A stretch of DNA of 62,702 nt from Pseudomonas kitaguniensis (GTDB lineage: Bacteria; Pseudomonadota; Gammaproteobacteria; Pseudomonadales; Pseudomonadaceae). The stretch covers positions 1-62,702 of the forward strand of contig NZ_VUAZ01000134.1 in assembly GCF_009296165.1 (NCBI RefSeq), read 5' to 3'. A model generated the notes under the pieces. It ran no database searches and was not told the DNA's origin. It saw nothing but the letters and a program-made list of their open reading frames with translations. Shown here piece by piece: positions 17,779 to 26,232 of this stretch. The position numbers and the translations under genes were made by a program. Positions within the stretch are counted from its first letter, which is position 1; each line of letters opens with the position of its first letter.

Positions 17779-18319
17779 GCTAAAAAGCCTGCCCCTGGCG
17801 TTGCTGTTCGCGGTGCTGGCAGCGCCTGACGCACAGGCAGAAAACTGCCGGTTATCGGTAAGCCAGCCGCGCATCGACTACGGCGCTATTCGCAGGGAAG
17901 CGCTGGTTGAACGGACCTCCATCGCGCTCGGCACTCGCTCGTTGCAGGTGAATGTTTTTTGCACTGAGCCTGCGGCAATCGGCCTGCGTTTTATCGGTGT
18001 GGCAGCCGATGGGCAGGGGTTTCGGTTTGGTCGCCAAGGGCGATTCAGGCTGAGCCTCAAACATGCCCAAGTGGATGGGCGGGCTGTCGCCTGGGAGGCG
18101 CAGCACCTGCCCGGCCAGCCTGCCGGAGGGCAGTTGCTGCCGGGCCAAAGCCTGGTAGCGCGGGCGGCGGGTATGCCGGTAACAGGCCGGCAATTGACCG
18201 CCCAAGTCGATATTGATACCGACCTGCCCGCCGATGCCCTGGAGGTGCGCAGCGAGACGCGCCTGGAAGGGCTGGGCAGTTTCGAACTGGTCAGTTCGGT
18301 TGTTCCACCGAGCCAATGA
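17768..18319 (+). CDS. DUF1120 pilin-like protein, last of fimbrial cluster
   Basis: A 183-residue secreted protein with signal peptide MAVRLKSLPLALLFAVLAAP and a body opening ENCRLSVSQPRIDYGAIRREAL. This is the same Cys-plus-DYG pattern as the first gene, with the second Cys in VNVFCTEP. It is shorter and more diverged, so a tip adhesin or minor subunit is plausible. The ATG at 17768 overlaps the usher stop (translational coupling). The 3' end overlaps the convergent ABC ATPase gene by 29 bases. Confidence 0.75.
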   Translation: MAVRLKSLPLALLFAVLAAPDAQAENCRLSVSQPRIDYGAIRREALVERTSIALGTRSLQVNVFCTEPAAIGLRFIGVAADGQGFRFGRQGRFRLSLKHAQVDGRAVAWEAQHLPGQPAGGQLLPGQSLVARAAGMPVTGRQLTAQVDIDTDLPADALEVRSETRLEGLGSFELVSSVVPPSQ

Positions 18320-19028
18320 AGTTGGCGAGTTCGGGCGTTTTCGGGTTGGCAAATAATGTTTTTGGGTCGCCCACTTCATGCACCTTGCCCTGATGCATGA
18401 ACACCAACTTGTCGCCGACCTCGCGGGCGAAGCGCATTTCGTGGGTCACCATGATCAAGGTCATGCCGTCCTTGGCCAGTTGGCGCACCACGCTGAGCAC
18501 TTCATTGACCAGTTCGGGGTCGAGGGCCGAGGTGATTTCATCGCACAACAGCACCTTGGGCGACATGGCCAATGCGCGGGCGATCGCCACGCGTTGTTGC
18601 TGGCCACCGGACAGGCGATCCGGGAACGCGTCGAACTTTTCCCCCAGCCCGACCCGCTCCAACATCTGCCTGGCAAGCTGTGCAGCTTTGGCCTTGGGCA
18701 CTTTCTGCACCACTTGGGGGGCGAGCATGACGTTTTCGCCCACCGTCAGGTGCGGGAACAGGTTGAACTGTTGGAACACCATGCCGACTTTCTGCCGCAG
18801 GCTGCGCAAGTCGGCGCGAGCGGCATCAAGGTACTCGCCGTCGACTTCAATCACCCCGTCGTTGATCGACTCCAGGCCGTTGAGGGTACGCAACAAGGTG
18901 GATTTGCCCGAGCCGCTACGGCCGATGATCGCCACCACCTGGCCTTCTTCAACGGTCAGGTCGATGCCCTTGAGTACGTGGTGATCGCCGTAATACTTAT
19001 GCAGGGCGGAAATTCTAAGCAGAGGCAT
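18291..19028 (-). CDS. Polar amino-acid ABC transporter ATPase
   Basis: A 245-residue ABC ATPase of the GlnQ/HisP type: Walker A GRSGSGKST, Q-loop FQQFNLFPHLT, signature LSGGQQQRVAIARAL, Walker B VLLCDEITSALD and switch His in VTHEMRFA. It energises the importer formed with the two permeases and the binding protein just upstream. The ATG at 19028 is preceded by GGAG. The 5' end of the gene overlaps the 3' end of the second permease gene. Confidence 0.93.
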   Translation of the reverse strand: MPLLRISALHKYYGDHHVLKGIDLTVEEGQVVAIIGRSGSGKSTLLRTLNGLESINDGVIEVDGEYLDAARADLRSLRQKVGMVFQQFNLFPHLTVGENVMLAPQVVQKVPKAKAAQLARQMLERVGLGEKFDAFPDRLSGGQQQRVAIARALAMSPKVLLCDEITSALDPELVNEVLSVVRQLAKDGMTLIMVTHEMRFAREVGDKLVFMHQGKVHEVGDPKTLFANPKTPELANFIGSVEQPN

Positions 19029-19665
19029 GCAGTCTCCTTTCCAGATAGCGCGCACTGAGTGACAAGGGGTAGCAGAGCAGGAAGTAACCGAGCGCCACCA
19101 GGCCGTAGACCATGAAGGGCTCGAAGGTCGCGTTGGCGAGCATGCCGCCGGTTTTGGTCAGTTCGGTAAAGCCGATGATCGAGGTGACGGCGGTGCCTTT
19201 AACCACTTGCACCGAAAAACCCACAGTCGGCGCCACAGCAATGCGCAATGCCTGCGGCAAAATCACGTAGCGCAGTTGCTCAAGCGGGTTGAGTGCCAGG
19301 CTGGCCGAGGCTTCCCATTGCCCGTGGGCGATGGACTCGACGCAGCCGCGCCATATCTCGGCCAGGTAGGCGCTGGTAAACAGCGTCAAGGCAATCGCCG
19401 CCGCCAGCCAGGGCGAAATATCCACCCCCAGCAGGGCGACGCCGAAAAACACCAGGAACAGCTGCATCAACAGCGGCGTGCCCTGGAACAGTTCGATATA
19501 AGTGCGCGCAAGATTACGCGGGAAGGTTTTGCGGCTGATGCGCATCGTCATCACCAGCAAACCAATGATGCCGCCACCGATAAACGCCACCAGCGACAGC
19601 AGCAGGGTCCATTGCAGGCCGATAGCGAGGTTGCGCACGATGTCCCAGAACGAAAAATCACTCAT
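19015..19665 (-). CDS. Amino-acid ABC transporter permease (second)
   Basis: A 216-residue inner-membrane protein of the HisM/GlnP family with about five helices. It has the family motif YIELFQGTPLLMQLF and the EAA loop EASASLALNPLEQLRYVILPQALR that contacts the ATPase. Its ATG overlaps the preceding permease stop by four bases and its 3' end overlaps the ATPase gene, so the operon is tightly coupled. Confidence 0.93.
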   Translation of the reverse strand: MSDFSFWDIVRNLAIGLQWTLLLSLVAFIGGGIIGLLVMTMRISRKTFPRNLARTYIELFQGTPLLMQLFLVFFGVALLGVDISPWLAAAIALTLFTSAYLAEIWRGCVESIAHGQWEASASLALNPLEQLRYVILPQALRIAVAPTVGFSVQVVKGTAVTSIIGFTELTKTGGMLANATFEPFMVYGLVALGYFLLCYPLSLSARYLERRLHASA

Positions 19666-20330
19666 CGGCTGTTCCTCATCACAAATCGGCGGCCGATCCA
19701 GTTGAGCAACTGGCGAATCATCAGCGCCATGCACAGGTACACCAAGGTCGTCAGCGCGTAGGTTTCGAACGCGCGAAAGTTGCGCGACTGGATAAAGTTG
19801 GCGGCAAAGCTCAGTTCTTCGGTGGCGATTTGCGAACACACTGCCGAGCCGAGCATCACGATGATGATCTGGCTGCTCAGGGCCGGCCACACCTTGCCCA
19901 GTGCCGGCAGCAACACCACGTAGCGGAACGCCTCGAAACGCGTCATCGCCAGTGCCGCTGCGGCTTCCAGTTGGCCGCGAGGAATCGCCTGGATGCCGGC
20001 GCGGATGATCTCGGTGGAATACGCCCCCAAGTTGATCACCATTGCCAATACAGCCGCTTGCCACTCGGTGATTTTAAGGCCCAGGGATGGCAAGCCGAAG
20101 AAGATGAAGAACAACTGCACCAGAAACGGTGTGTTGCGGATCAACTCGACATACACGCCGAAGAACCAGGCGAACGGCTGGATCTTCCACGCCCGCACCA
20201 CGGCGCCGACGATGCCCAGGGCCACCCCGAGGATCGCGCCGATGGCCGTCAGCTCAAGCGTGAACAGAGCGCCGCGCAACAGCAGGTCGGTATTTGCCAG
20301 CACCGGCACAAAGTCAAATTGATACGCCAT
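19662..20330 (-). CDS. Amino-acid ABC transporter permease (first)
   Basis: A 222-residue HisM/GlnP-family permease with YVELIRNTPFLVQLFFIFFGLP and an EAA-type loop (EAAAALAMTRFEAFRYVVLLPAL). It pairs with the following permease as the heterodimeric channel. It lies 17 bases after the binding protein gene. Confidence 0.93.
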   Translation of the reverse strand: MAYQFDFVPVLANTDLLLRGALFTLELTAIGAILGVALGIVGAVVRAWKIQPFAWFFGVYVELIRNTPFLVQLFFIFFGLPSLGLKITEWQAAVLAMVINLGAYSTEIIRAGIQAIPRGQLEAAAALAMTRFEAFRYVVLLPALGKVWPALSSQIIIVMLGSAVCSQIATEELSFAANFIQSRNFRAFETYALTTLVYLCMALMIRQLLNWIGRRFVMRNSR

Positions 20331-20347
20331 GAATCAACTCCGTCGCG

Positions 20348-21133
20348 TCAAAGATCTGCGGGCAGCGGCTCTTTTAGCCATTGCATCGCGTTCTTTTCCA
20401 GGCTGCCGTCGGCCTTGGCCGCGACCAGAATCTGGTTGACCTTCTCAAGCAGCGCCGGCTCGTTCTTGTTCACGCCTACGTACACTGGGGAGTCTTTGAG
20501 TTTCACTTTCAGCACCGGCACGCGTTTAGGGCTCCGTTCGCTGATCGCCACCATCACCACGTTGCCGCTGGCAATCAGGTCGACCTGGCCGGCCAGGTAA
20601 GCAGCGATGGTCGAGTTGTTGTCTTCGAAGCGTTTGATGGTTGCTTCCTTGGGCGCTACCGCGGTCAACTCGATGTCTTCGATGGCGCCGCGTGTGACGC
20701 TGATGGTCTTGCCCTTGAGGTCGTCGGTGGTGCTGACGGTCGCATCAGGCGGGCCGAACACCGCCAGGTAGAACGGCGCGTAGGCCCTGGAAAAATCGAT
20801 TACCTTTTCGCGCTCCGGGTTTTTGCCCAAGCTGGAAATCACCAAGTCGACTTTGCCGGTGGTAAGGAACGGAATGCGGTTGGTGCTGTTCACCGGGGTC
20901 AGCTCCAGCTTGACCTTGAGCTGGTCGGCCAGCAGCTTGGCGGTGTCGATGTCCAGGCCGCGGGGTTTCATGTCGGGGCCGACCGAGCCGAACGGCGGGA
21001 AGTCCTGCGGCACGGCAACTTTGAGGGTGCCACGGGCGACGATGTCGTCCAGACCATTGGCCTGGGCGGGTGCCTGGCTCAGCATCAGGCTGGCAAACAG
21101 GGCAGTGAGCAGGGCGCTGTAGCGCTTGGTCAT
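20348..21133 (-). CDS. Amino-acid ABC transporter substrate-binding protein
   Basis: A 261-residue periplasmic protein with signal peptide (cleavage after APAQA) and the SBP family 3 fold: GTLKVAVPQDFPPFGSVGPDMKPRG, KVDLVISSLGKNPEREKVIDFS, KGKTISVTRGAIEDIEL. The FS-RAY segment after the ligand-domain hinge fits polar amino-acid binding. The exact ligand is not readable. It is first gene of the four-gene minus-strand operon and divergent from a GntR regulator. Confidence 0.92.
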   Translation of the reverse strand: MTKRYSALLTALFASLMLSQAPAQANGLDDIVARGTLKVAVPQDFPPFGSVGPDMKPRGLDIDTAKLLADQLKVKLELTPVNSTNRIPFLTTGKVDLVISSLGKNPEREKVIDFSRAYAPFYLAVFGPPDATVSTTDDLKGKTISVTRGAIEDIELTAVAPKEATIKRFEDNNSTIAAYLAGQVDLIASGNVVMVAISERSPKRVPVLKVKLKDSPVYVGVNKNEPALLEKVNQILVAAKADGSLEKNAMQWLKEPLPADL

Positions 21134-21355
21134 GGCAACTCTCCGAAGGGCGAAGGAATTTTTTGTTTCTGCTCATGGCGTGATTGCACAGCGCATGCCA
21201 TCACCGGCTGAATCGTCTGCAAGGCCGGGATTCGTTGAGGTTCGGCGGTCTTACTGGTCTGAACAGTTAGCTCGCTTTTCGCACCTTTTTCGAGCGCCGA
21301 TAAAACCCCGCGAACCCCTTTGGGGCGTGGCTTGCCTAGGTCCCGGAATAGCTTT

Positions 21356-21375
21356 ACAACTAGCCGCTCAGTTGT
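21356..21375. promoter_or_regulatory. Inverted repeat, candidate operator of the GntR regulator
   Basis: Arms ACAACT and AGTTGT are separated by 8 bases, 20 bases before the regulator start, in the divergent region with the amino-acid transporter operon. Position and symmetry suit a FadR-type operator, but the spacing differs from the usual short FadR consensus. Confidence 0.4.
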
Positions 21376-21394
21376 CTGGAACTACGAGTTTTTT

Positions 21395-22090
21395 ATGAAT
21401 TCCATCGCCCAAGCCGTACCGGAAGCGGCCCTGCAGGCCATCCGAAAACTGATCAAAGAGCAGGGCTTCGCAGCGGGCGATGCGTTGCCGTCCCAGCGCG
21501 ACCTGGCGGTGCAGTTAGGCGTCAGCCGGGCATCGTTGCGCGAGGCGTTGTCATCCTTGAGTGCCTTGGGCGTGGTCAGCGTACAGCCGGGTAAAGGCGT
21601 GTTCGTGCAGGAGGTGCAAGAAGCACCGGGGTTTGCGTGGCCCTTCGCAGCCCAGGCTACGCCATTGGATATTTTCCAGTTGCGCTATGCCCTGGAGGGG
21701 TTTGCAGCGGGCTTGGCGGCAGTGACATTAACCCTCGATGAGCTGGACAGCCTGCAAGACAATGTCGAGGCGATGCGCAAGGTGCTTAAGGCCGGCGACT
21801 TTGAAGCGGCCGGCCGGCTCGACTTCGAATTCCATCAACGGATCTTGCTGGCCAGCGGCAACCAGGCGATGGTGAGTATCTTGAGTGCCAGTGCCGAGGT
21901 GTTTCTGGAGAGTCAGAAACTACCGTTCATCCGGCCGGAACGGGCCATGGAAACCTGGCAGGAGCACCGCAGGATTTTGCGTGCGCTGGCCCGGCGCGCC
22001 AGTGCGGCGGCGCAGAAAACCATGCAGGAACATGTACGCAATGCGGCCTTGCGCACCGGCATCGCCTTCGTCACGCCGGTTGCGCCGTGA
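21395..22090 (+). CDS. GntR family (FadR subgroup) transcriptional regulator
   Basis: A 231-residue regulator with an N-terminal winged helix (LPSQRDLAVQLGVSRASLREALSSLSALGVV, residues about 30-65) and a C-terminal all-helical FCD ligand domain (FEFHQRILLASGN and later His residues suited to metal/ligand binding). It is divergent from the amino-acid importer and likely controls it in response to the substrate. The ATG at 21395 is preferred because earlier in-frame starts would place the operator-like repeat inside the gene. Confidence 0.88.
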   Translation: MNSIAQAVPEAALQAIRKLIKEQGFAAGDALPSQRDLAVQLGVSRASLREALSSLSALGVVSVQPGKGVFVQEVQEAPGFAWPFAAQATPLDIFQLRYALEGFAAGLAAVTLTLDELDSLQDNVEAMRKVLKAGDFEAAGRLDFEFHQRILLASGNQAMVSILSASAEVFLESQKLPFIRPERAMETWQEHRRILRALARRASAAAQKTMQEHVRNAALRTGIAFVTPVAP

Positions 22091-22210
22091 GTGGGGTATA
22101 CCCAAACTCATTCATCACCATAGCAAGACTCAATCAGCGGCGGCTTCCTGAACGGGGGAAGGGCGGCTATGATGGGCCACGTTTTTTTTGCTTACAATCC
22201 GGAGACATCC

Positions 22211-22540
22211 ATGAGCAACGATCTTATCAAGCACGTCACCGACGCGACCTTTGAGGCCGAAGTACTCAAGGCTCAGGGCCCGGTGCTGGTTGACTACTGG
22301 GCTGAATGGTGTGGCCCTTGCAAAATGATCGCCCCTGTTCTGGACGACATTGCGACCACCTACGAAGGCAAGTTGACCATTGCCAAACTGAACATCGACG
22401 ACAATCAGGAAACCCCGGCCAAGCACGGCGTGCGTGGTATTCCGACCCTGATGCTGTTCAAGGGCGGCGAAGTTGCGGCGACTAAAGTCGGCGCGCTGTC
22501 GAAGTCCCAACTGCAAGCTTTCCTCGACGCCAACATCTAA
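22211..22540 (+). CDS. trxA: Thioredoxin 1
   Basis: A 109-residue thioredoxin with active site WCGPC at residues 33-37, the cis-proline loop GIPTLMLF and the usual length. It reduces cytoplasmic disulfides and serves ribonucleotide reductase and peroxiredoxins. The ATG at 22211 is preceded by GGAG. It is followed by an intrinsic terminator and then rho, a conserved gamma-proteobacterial pair. Confidence 0.97.
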   Translation: MSNDLIKHVTDATFEAEVLKAQGPVLVDYWAEWCGPCKMIAPVLDDIATTYEGKLTIAKLNIDDNQETPAKHGVRGIPTLMLFKGGEVAATKVGALSKSQLQAFLDANI

Positions 22541-22546
22541 GCGTCG

Positions 22547-22579
22547 TCAAAAAAGCCCCGCAAATAGCGGGGCTTTTTC
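22547..22579 (+). terminator. Intrinsic terminator of trxA
   Basis: A perfect stem AAAAAGCCCCGC/GCGGGGCTTTTT with loop AAATA, starting 8 bases after the trxA stop and ending in a T-run. Confidence 0.93.
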
Positions 22580-22775
22580 GTGAAACAGGGCTAGACGCTC
22601 CGAAACTCAGGTGGTACATTCGGCCCCGCACTGGTTTCTCCACTGCCCCCTGCAAGCCGTCGCCGACGCATTCCTTTTTGATTAGTACGCGATCCTGTCG
22701 CCTTCTCTGCGGCGCGGCCTCATTAAGCCAAAAGCTTAATTTCCCCCCCTCCATAAATGATTACGTCATTCCTAT
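22580..22775 (+). promoter_or_regulatory. rho leader with hairpin and C-tract
   Basis: A 196-base region holding the rho promoter and 5' leader. It contains a hairpin ATTAAGC/GCTTAAT (22722-22740) followed at once by TTCCCCCCCTCC. No clear Shine-Dalgarno precedes the rho ATG. A C-rich segment in this place suits the known autoregulation of rho, although no site was measured. Confidence 0.45.
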
Positions 22776-24035
22776 ATGAATCTGACTGAACTCAAGCAAA
22801 AGCCGATTACCGACCTGCTCCAATTGGCCGAAGAGATGGGCATAGAAAATATGGCCCGTTCGCGCAAGCAGGATGTGATTTTCTCCCTGCTCAAAAAGCA
22901 CGCAAAAAGCGGTGAGGAAATCTCCGGTGATGGCGTGCTGGAGATTCTCCAGGACGGCTTCGGCTTCCTCCGCTCCGCTGACGCTTCCTATCTTGCCGGC
23001 CCAGACGACATTTACGTCTCGCCGAGCCAGATCCGTCGCTTCAACTTGCGCACTGGTGACACCATCGTTGGCAAGATCCGTCCCCCGAAGGAAGGCGAGC
23101 GTTATTTCGCCCTGCTCAAGGTCGACACGATCAACTTTGACCGTCCCGAGAACGCGAAAAACAAGATTCTCTTCGAGAACCTGACCCCGCTGTTCCCGAC
23201 CATTCGGATGAAGATGGAAGCCGGTAACGGTTCCACCGAAGACTTGACTGGCCGTGTCATCGACCTGTGCGCCCCGATCGGTAAAGGCCAGCGCGGCCTG
23301 ATCGTCGCACCGCCGAAAGCCGGTAAGACCATCATGCTGCAGAACATCGCAGCGAACATCGCGCGTAACAATCCTGAAGTTCACTTGATCGTGTTGCTGA
23401 TCGATGAGCGTCCGGAAGAAGTAACCGAAATGCAGCGCACCGTGCGCGGCGAAGTGGTTGCCTCGACGTTCGATGAGCCGCCAACCCGCCACGTGCAGGT
23501 TGCCGAAATGGTCATCGAGAAGGCCAAGCGCCTGGTCGAACACAAGAAAGACGTGGTGATTTTGCTCGACTCCATCACCCGTCTGGCGCGTGCCTACAAC
23601 ACCGTGATCCCGAGCTCCGGCAAGGTACTCACCGGTGGTGTTGATGCCCACGCCTTGGAGAAACCAAAGCGTTTCTTCGGCGCCGCGCGCAACATCGAAG
23701 AAGGCGGCTCGCTGACCATTATCGCCACCGCGCTGGTTGAAACCGGCTCGAAGATGGACGAAGTGATCTACGAGGAGTTCAAGGGTACCGGCAACATGGA
23801 ACTGCCCCTGGACCGTCGTATCGCTGAAAAACGCGTGTTCCCGGCGATCAACATCAACCGTTCCGGCACCCGCCGCGAAGAGTTGCTGACCGCCGACGAC
23901 GAACTGCAGCGCATGTGGATTTTGCGCAAGCTGCTGCACCCGATGGACGAAGTTGCGGCCATCGAGTTCCTGATCGACAAGTTGAAAACCACCAAGACCA
24001 ACGACGAGTTCTTCTTGTCGATGAAGCGTAAATAA
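22776..24035 (+). CDS. rho: Transcription termination factor Rho
   Basis: A 419-residue hexameric RNA helicase. Order: N-terminal helix bundle (MNLTELKQKPITDLLQLAEEMG, split), cold-shock-like RNA-binding domain (DGFGFLRS, PDDIYVSPSQIRRF), and a RecA-type motor with Walker A APPKAGKT (K184, the E. coli position), Q-loop and R-loop. Length and residues are canonical. It ends transcription at C-rich, unstructured RNA. A strong terminator follows. Confidence 0.98.
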   Translation: MNLTELKQKPITDLLQLAEEMGIENMARSRKQDVIFSLLKKHAKSGEEISGDGVLEILQDGFGFLRSADASYLAGPDDIYVSPSQIRRFNLRTGDTIVGKIRPPKEGERYFALLKVDTINFDRPENAKNKILFENLTPLFPTIRMKMEAGNGSTEDLTGRVIDLCAPIGKGQRGLIVAPPKAGKTIMLQNIAANIARNNPEVHLIVLLIDERPEEVTEMQRTVRGEVVASTFDEPPTRHVQVAEMVIEKAKRLVEHKKDVVILLDSITRLARAYNTVIPSSGKVLTGGVDAHALEKPKRFFGAARNIEEGGSLTIIATALVETGSKMDEVIYEEFKGTGNMELPLDRRIAEKRVFPAININRSGTRREELLTADDELQRMWILRKLLHPMDEVAAIEFLIDKLKTTKTNDEFFLSMKRK

Positions 24036-24051
24036 TACGACGCTTCAGGTC

Positions 24052-24087
24052 CGAAAAATGGCGCCCTACGGGGCGCCATTTTTTTTT
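24052..24087 (+). terminator. Intrinsic terminator of rho
   Basis: Stem ATGGCGCCC/GGGCGCCAT with a short loop (24058-24079) followed by a run of nine T residues and preceded by AAAAA. Confidence 0.93.
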
Positions 24088-24191
24088 GTATCAAAAAAGG
24101 GAGGTTTGCAGCACCAAAGTGTCAGTTATGAAACAAAAAAGTTGAGCGACGCTACGCTCATCTCCATCCGTATCTGCCTGACCTTAAATTT

Positions 24192-26173
24192 ATGACCACT
24201 TTTGCTTACCGAAGAGACATTGATGGCCTGCGCGCCATCGCTGTCCTGGCTGTTGTACTGTTTCACTTTGGAGTACCGGGCTTCACTGGCGGCTTTGTCG
24301 GCGTAGACGTGTTTTTCGTGATTTCCGGCTACCTGATCACCTCGATCATCTGGCGCGAACGCCAGGTCGGTCGCTTCAGTTTCGTCGATTTCTGGGCGCG
24401 CCGTGCCCGGCGTATCTTGCCAGCCCTGTTTGTGATGATGGCGGCCACACTGGTGGTGGGTTGGTTTCTGCTGGCGCCCAAGGACTACGAGGCATTGGGG
24501 CGGTCGGCGCATTACCAGGTGACATTCACCTCCAACCTGCTGTTTGCGCGCCAGCACGGTTATTTCGACTCGGCTTCCGACATCAAACCCTTGCTGCACA
24601 CCTGGTCGCTGGCGGTGGAGGAGCAGTTCTATATTCTATTTCCACTGCTGCTGGCAGTGCTTTCAAGCCGCCTGAAACACTGGCGTCTGGCGTTGTTCGG
24701 CGTGCTGCTGGTGTCTTTCGGCATGAGCGTCTGGGCGGTCGCTCATCAGCCGCAAAAAGCCTTCTTTCTGTTGCACTTGCGGGCTTGGGAGTTGCTCGCC
24801 GGGGCAATGCTGGCGGTGATGCCGTTGCGTGAATGGCGCGCCTCGCCGGCCCTGGCGCAAGGGGTCAGCTTGGTGTCCATGGCGTTGATCCTGATAGCCG
24901 TATTCGGTTTCGACCGACATACCGCGTTCCCTGGCGCGGCCGCTTTGCTGCCGGTGTTGGGCGTGGTCGGGTTGATCTGGGCGAATGGGCAACAGCACAC
25001 GGCGGTCGGGCGTTTGTTGAGTTCGCGGGTGATGGTCGGCCTGGGGCTTATTTCGTATTCCTGGTACCTGTGGCACTGGCCGGTGTTTGTGTACGCCAAC
25101 TATGCCGCGGTGGACGGTTTGAGCGCGCTTGAGCTGGCCGGGCTGATGCTGCTGAGCCTGGTACTGGGCTACCTTTCGTGGCGATTTGTAGAAGCGCGTT
25201 TCGCGAAAAACGCCTGCTGGCCGGGCGCAAAGCGATCCTTGCGGCCGCCGCAGCCGGCATCCTGTGTCTGGGTTTTACAGGCCTGGCATTGCGCGAGGCG
25301 AAGGGTGTGCCTTGGCGCTTGTCCGAGCAGGCCCTGCGTTACGCCCAAGCGAAGACATGGAGCCCGGAACTGATGGCCTGCATGGCCAACAAAGACACCC
25401 CCGACGATCGGCTGTTCTGCCACTTCGGCCCCAAAAACCGCTCGACGTCTGCGCTGGTCTGGGGCGACAGCCATGCCACGGCGCTGGTTCCGGCGCTCGA
25501 AGACGCTGCCAAACGGCACACTATCAGCCTGGCCCAGACCAGTTTTGCCGGTTGTGTGCCGCTTGATGGTCTGGAGAACATCGCCCGCTGCGCACGTTTC
25601 AATCAACGCGTCGAGAAGGCCATGGCCGCGCAATCGTTCACTGATGTGGTGCTGGTGGCGCGCTGGAGCCTGTACCTGTACGGGCAAATGTCGGGGGACA
25701 AAGAGCACGCGCTAAAAGACCCGGGCACAGGCCAATACGTGCGTGCCATCGCCGAGCAGCGCTTCGCCGAAGGCCTGCGCGAGCGCATCAAAGGGTTGCG
25801 CGCCGCCGGGTATCACGTGTGGCTGGTCAAGGAAGTACCGTTGCAGGAAATCATCGTTCCCTACCGCCTCAGTCGCCTGGCCATGATGCACCGGCCGGTC
25901 GACGGTGAAGGGCTGCCGGTAGCGGAACATCAGAAGCGCCAGCGCTTTATTACCCAACTGTTCGACGAACTGGCCGCGGCCGACCGTGGCGTTAGCGTGC
26001 TGGACCCGGCGCCCCTGCTGTGTGGCGCCGATGGCCTGTGCCGGGTGGAGCTCAACGGCCGTGCGCTGTACACCGACGATAACCATCTTTCGGACGTCGG
26101 GGCGCGGCACATTGAGGCGTTCCTGGAGCCCTTGTTCAATTCGCTGCAATCGCGCGGGCTGACGGCCAATTAA
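24192..26173 (+). pseudogene. OafA-type acyltransferase with SGNH domain, frameshifted
   Basis: The product is about 660 residues. The first frame (24192 to about 25200) is an Acyltransferase_3 membrane domain with YRRDIDGLRAIAVLAVVLFHF, FFVISGYLIT, the catalytic-type His near the start and ten or so helices ending SWRFVEARF. The second frame (from about 25200 to 26173) carries a periplasmic SGNH hydrolase-like domain (WGDSHATALVPAL, TDDNHLSDVGARH). Restoring one base in the TTT run near 25198-25200 joins them as VEARFREKRLL. Such proteins O-acetylate surface polysaccharides. The tight join and intact flanks suggest sequence error or a very recent mutation. Confidence 0.85.
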
Positions 26174-26232
26174 GCTGCCAGCCGCCTTCAGAGCAGGTAG
26201 GATGTAGGCCTATTTTACGGGTGGCATGGTTA

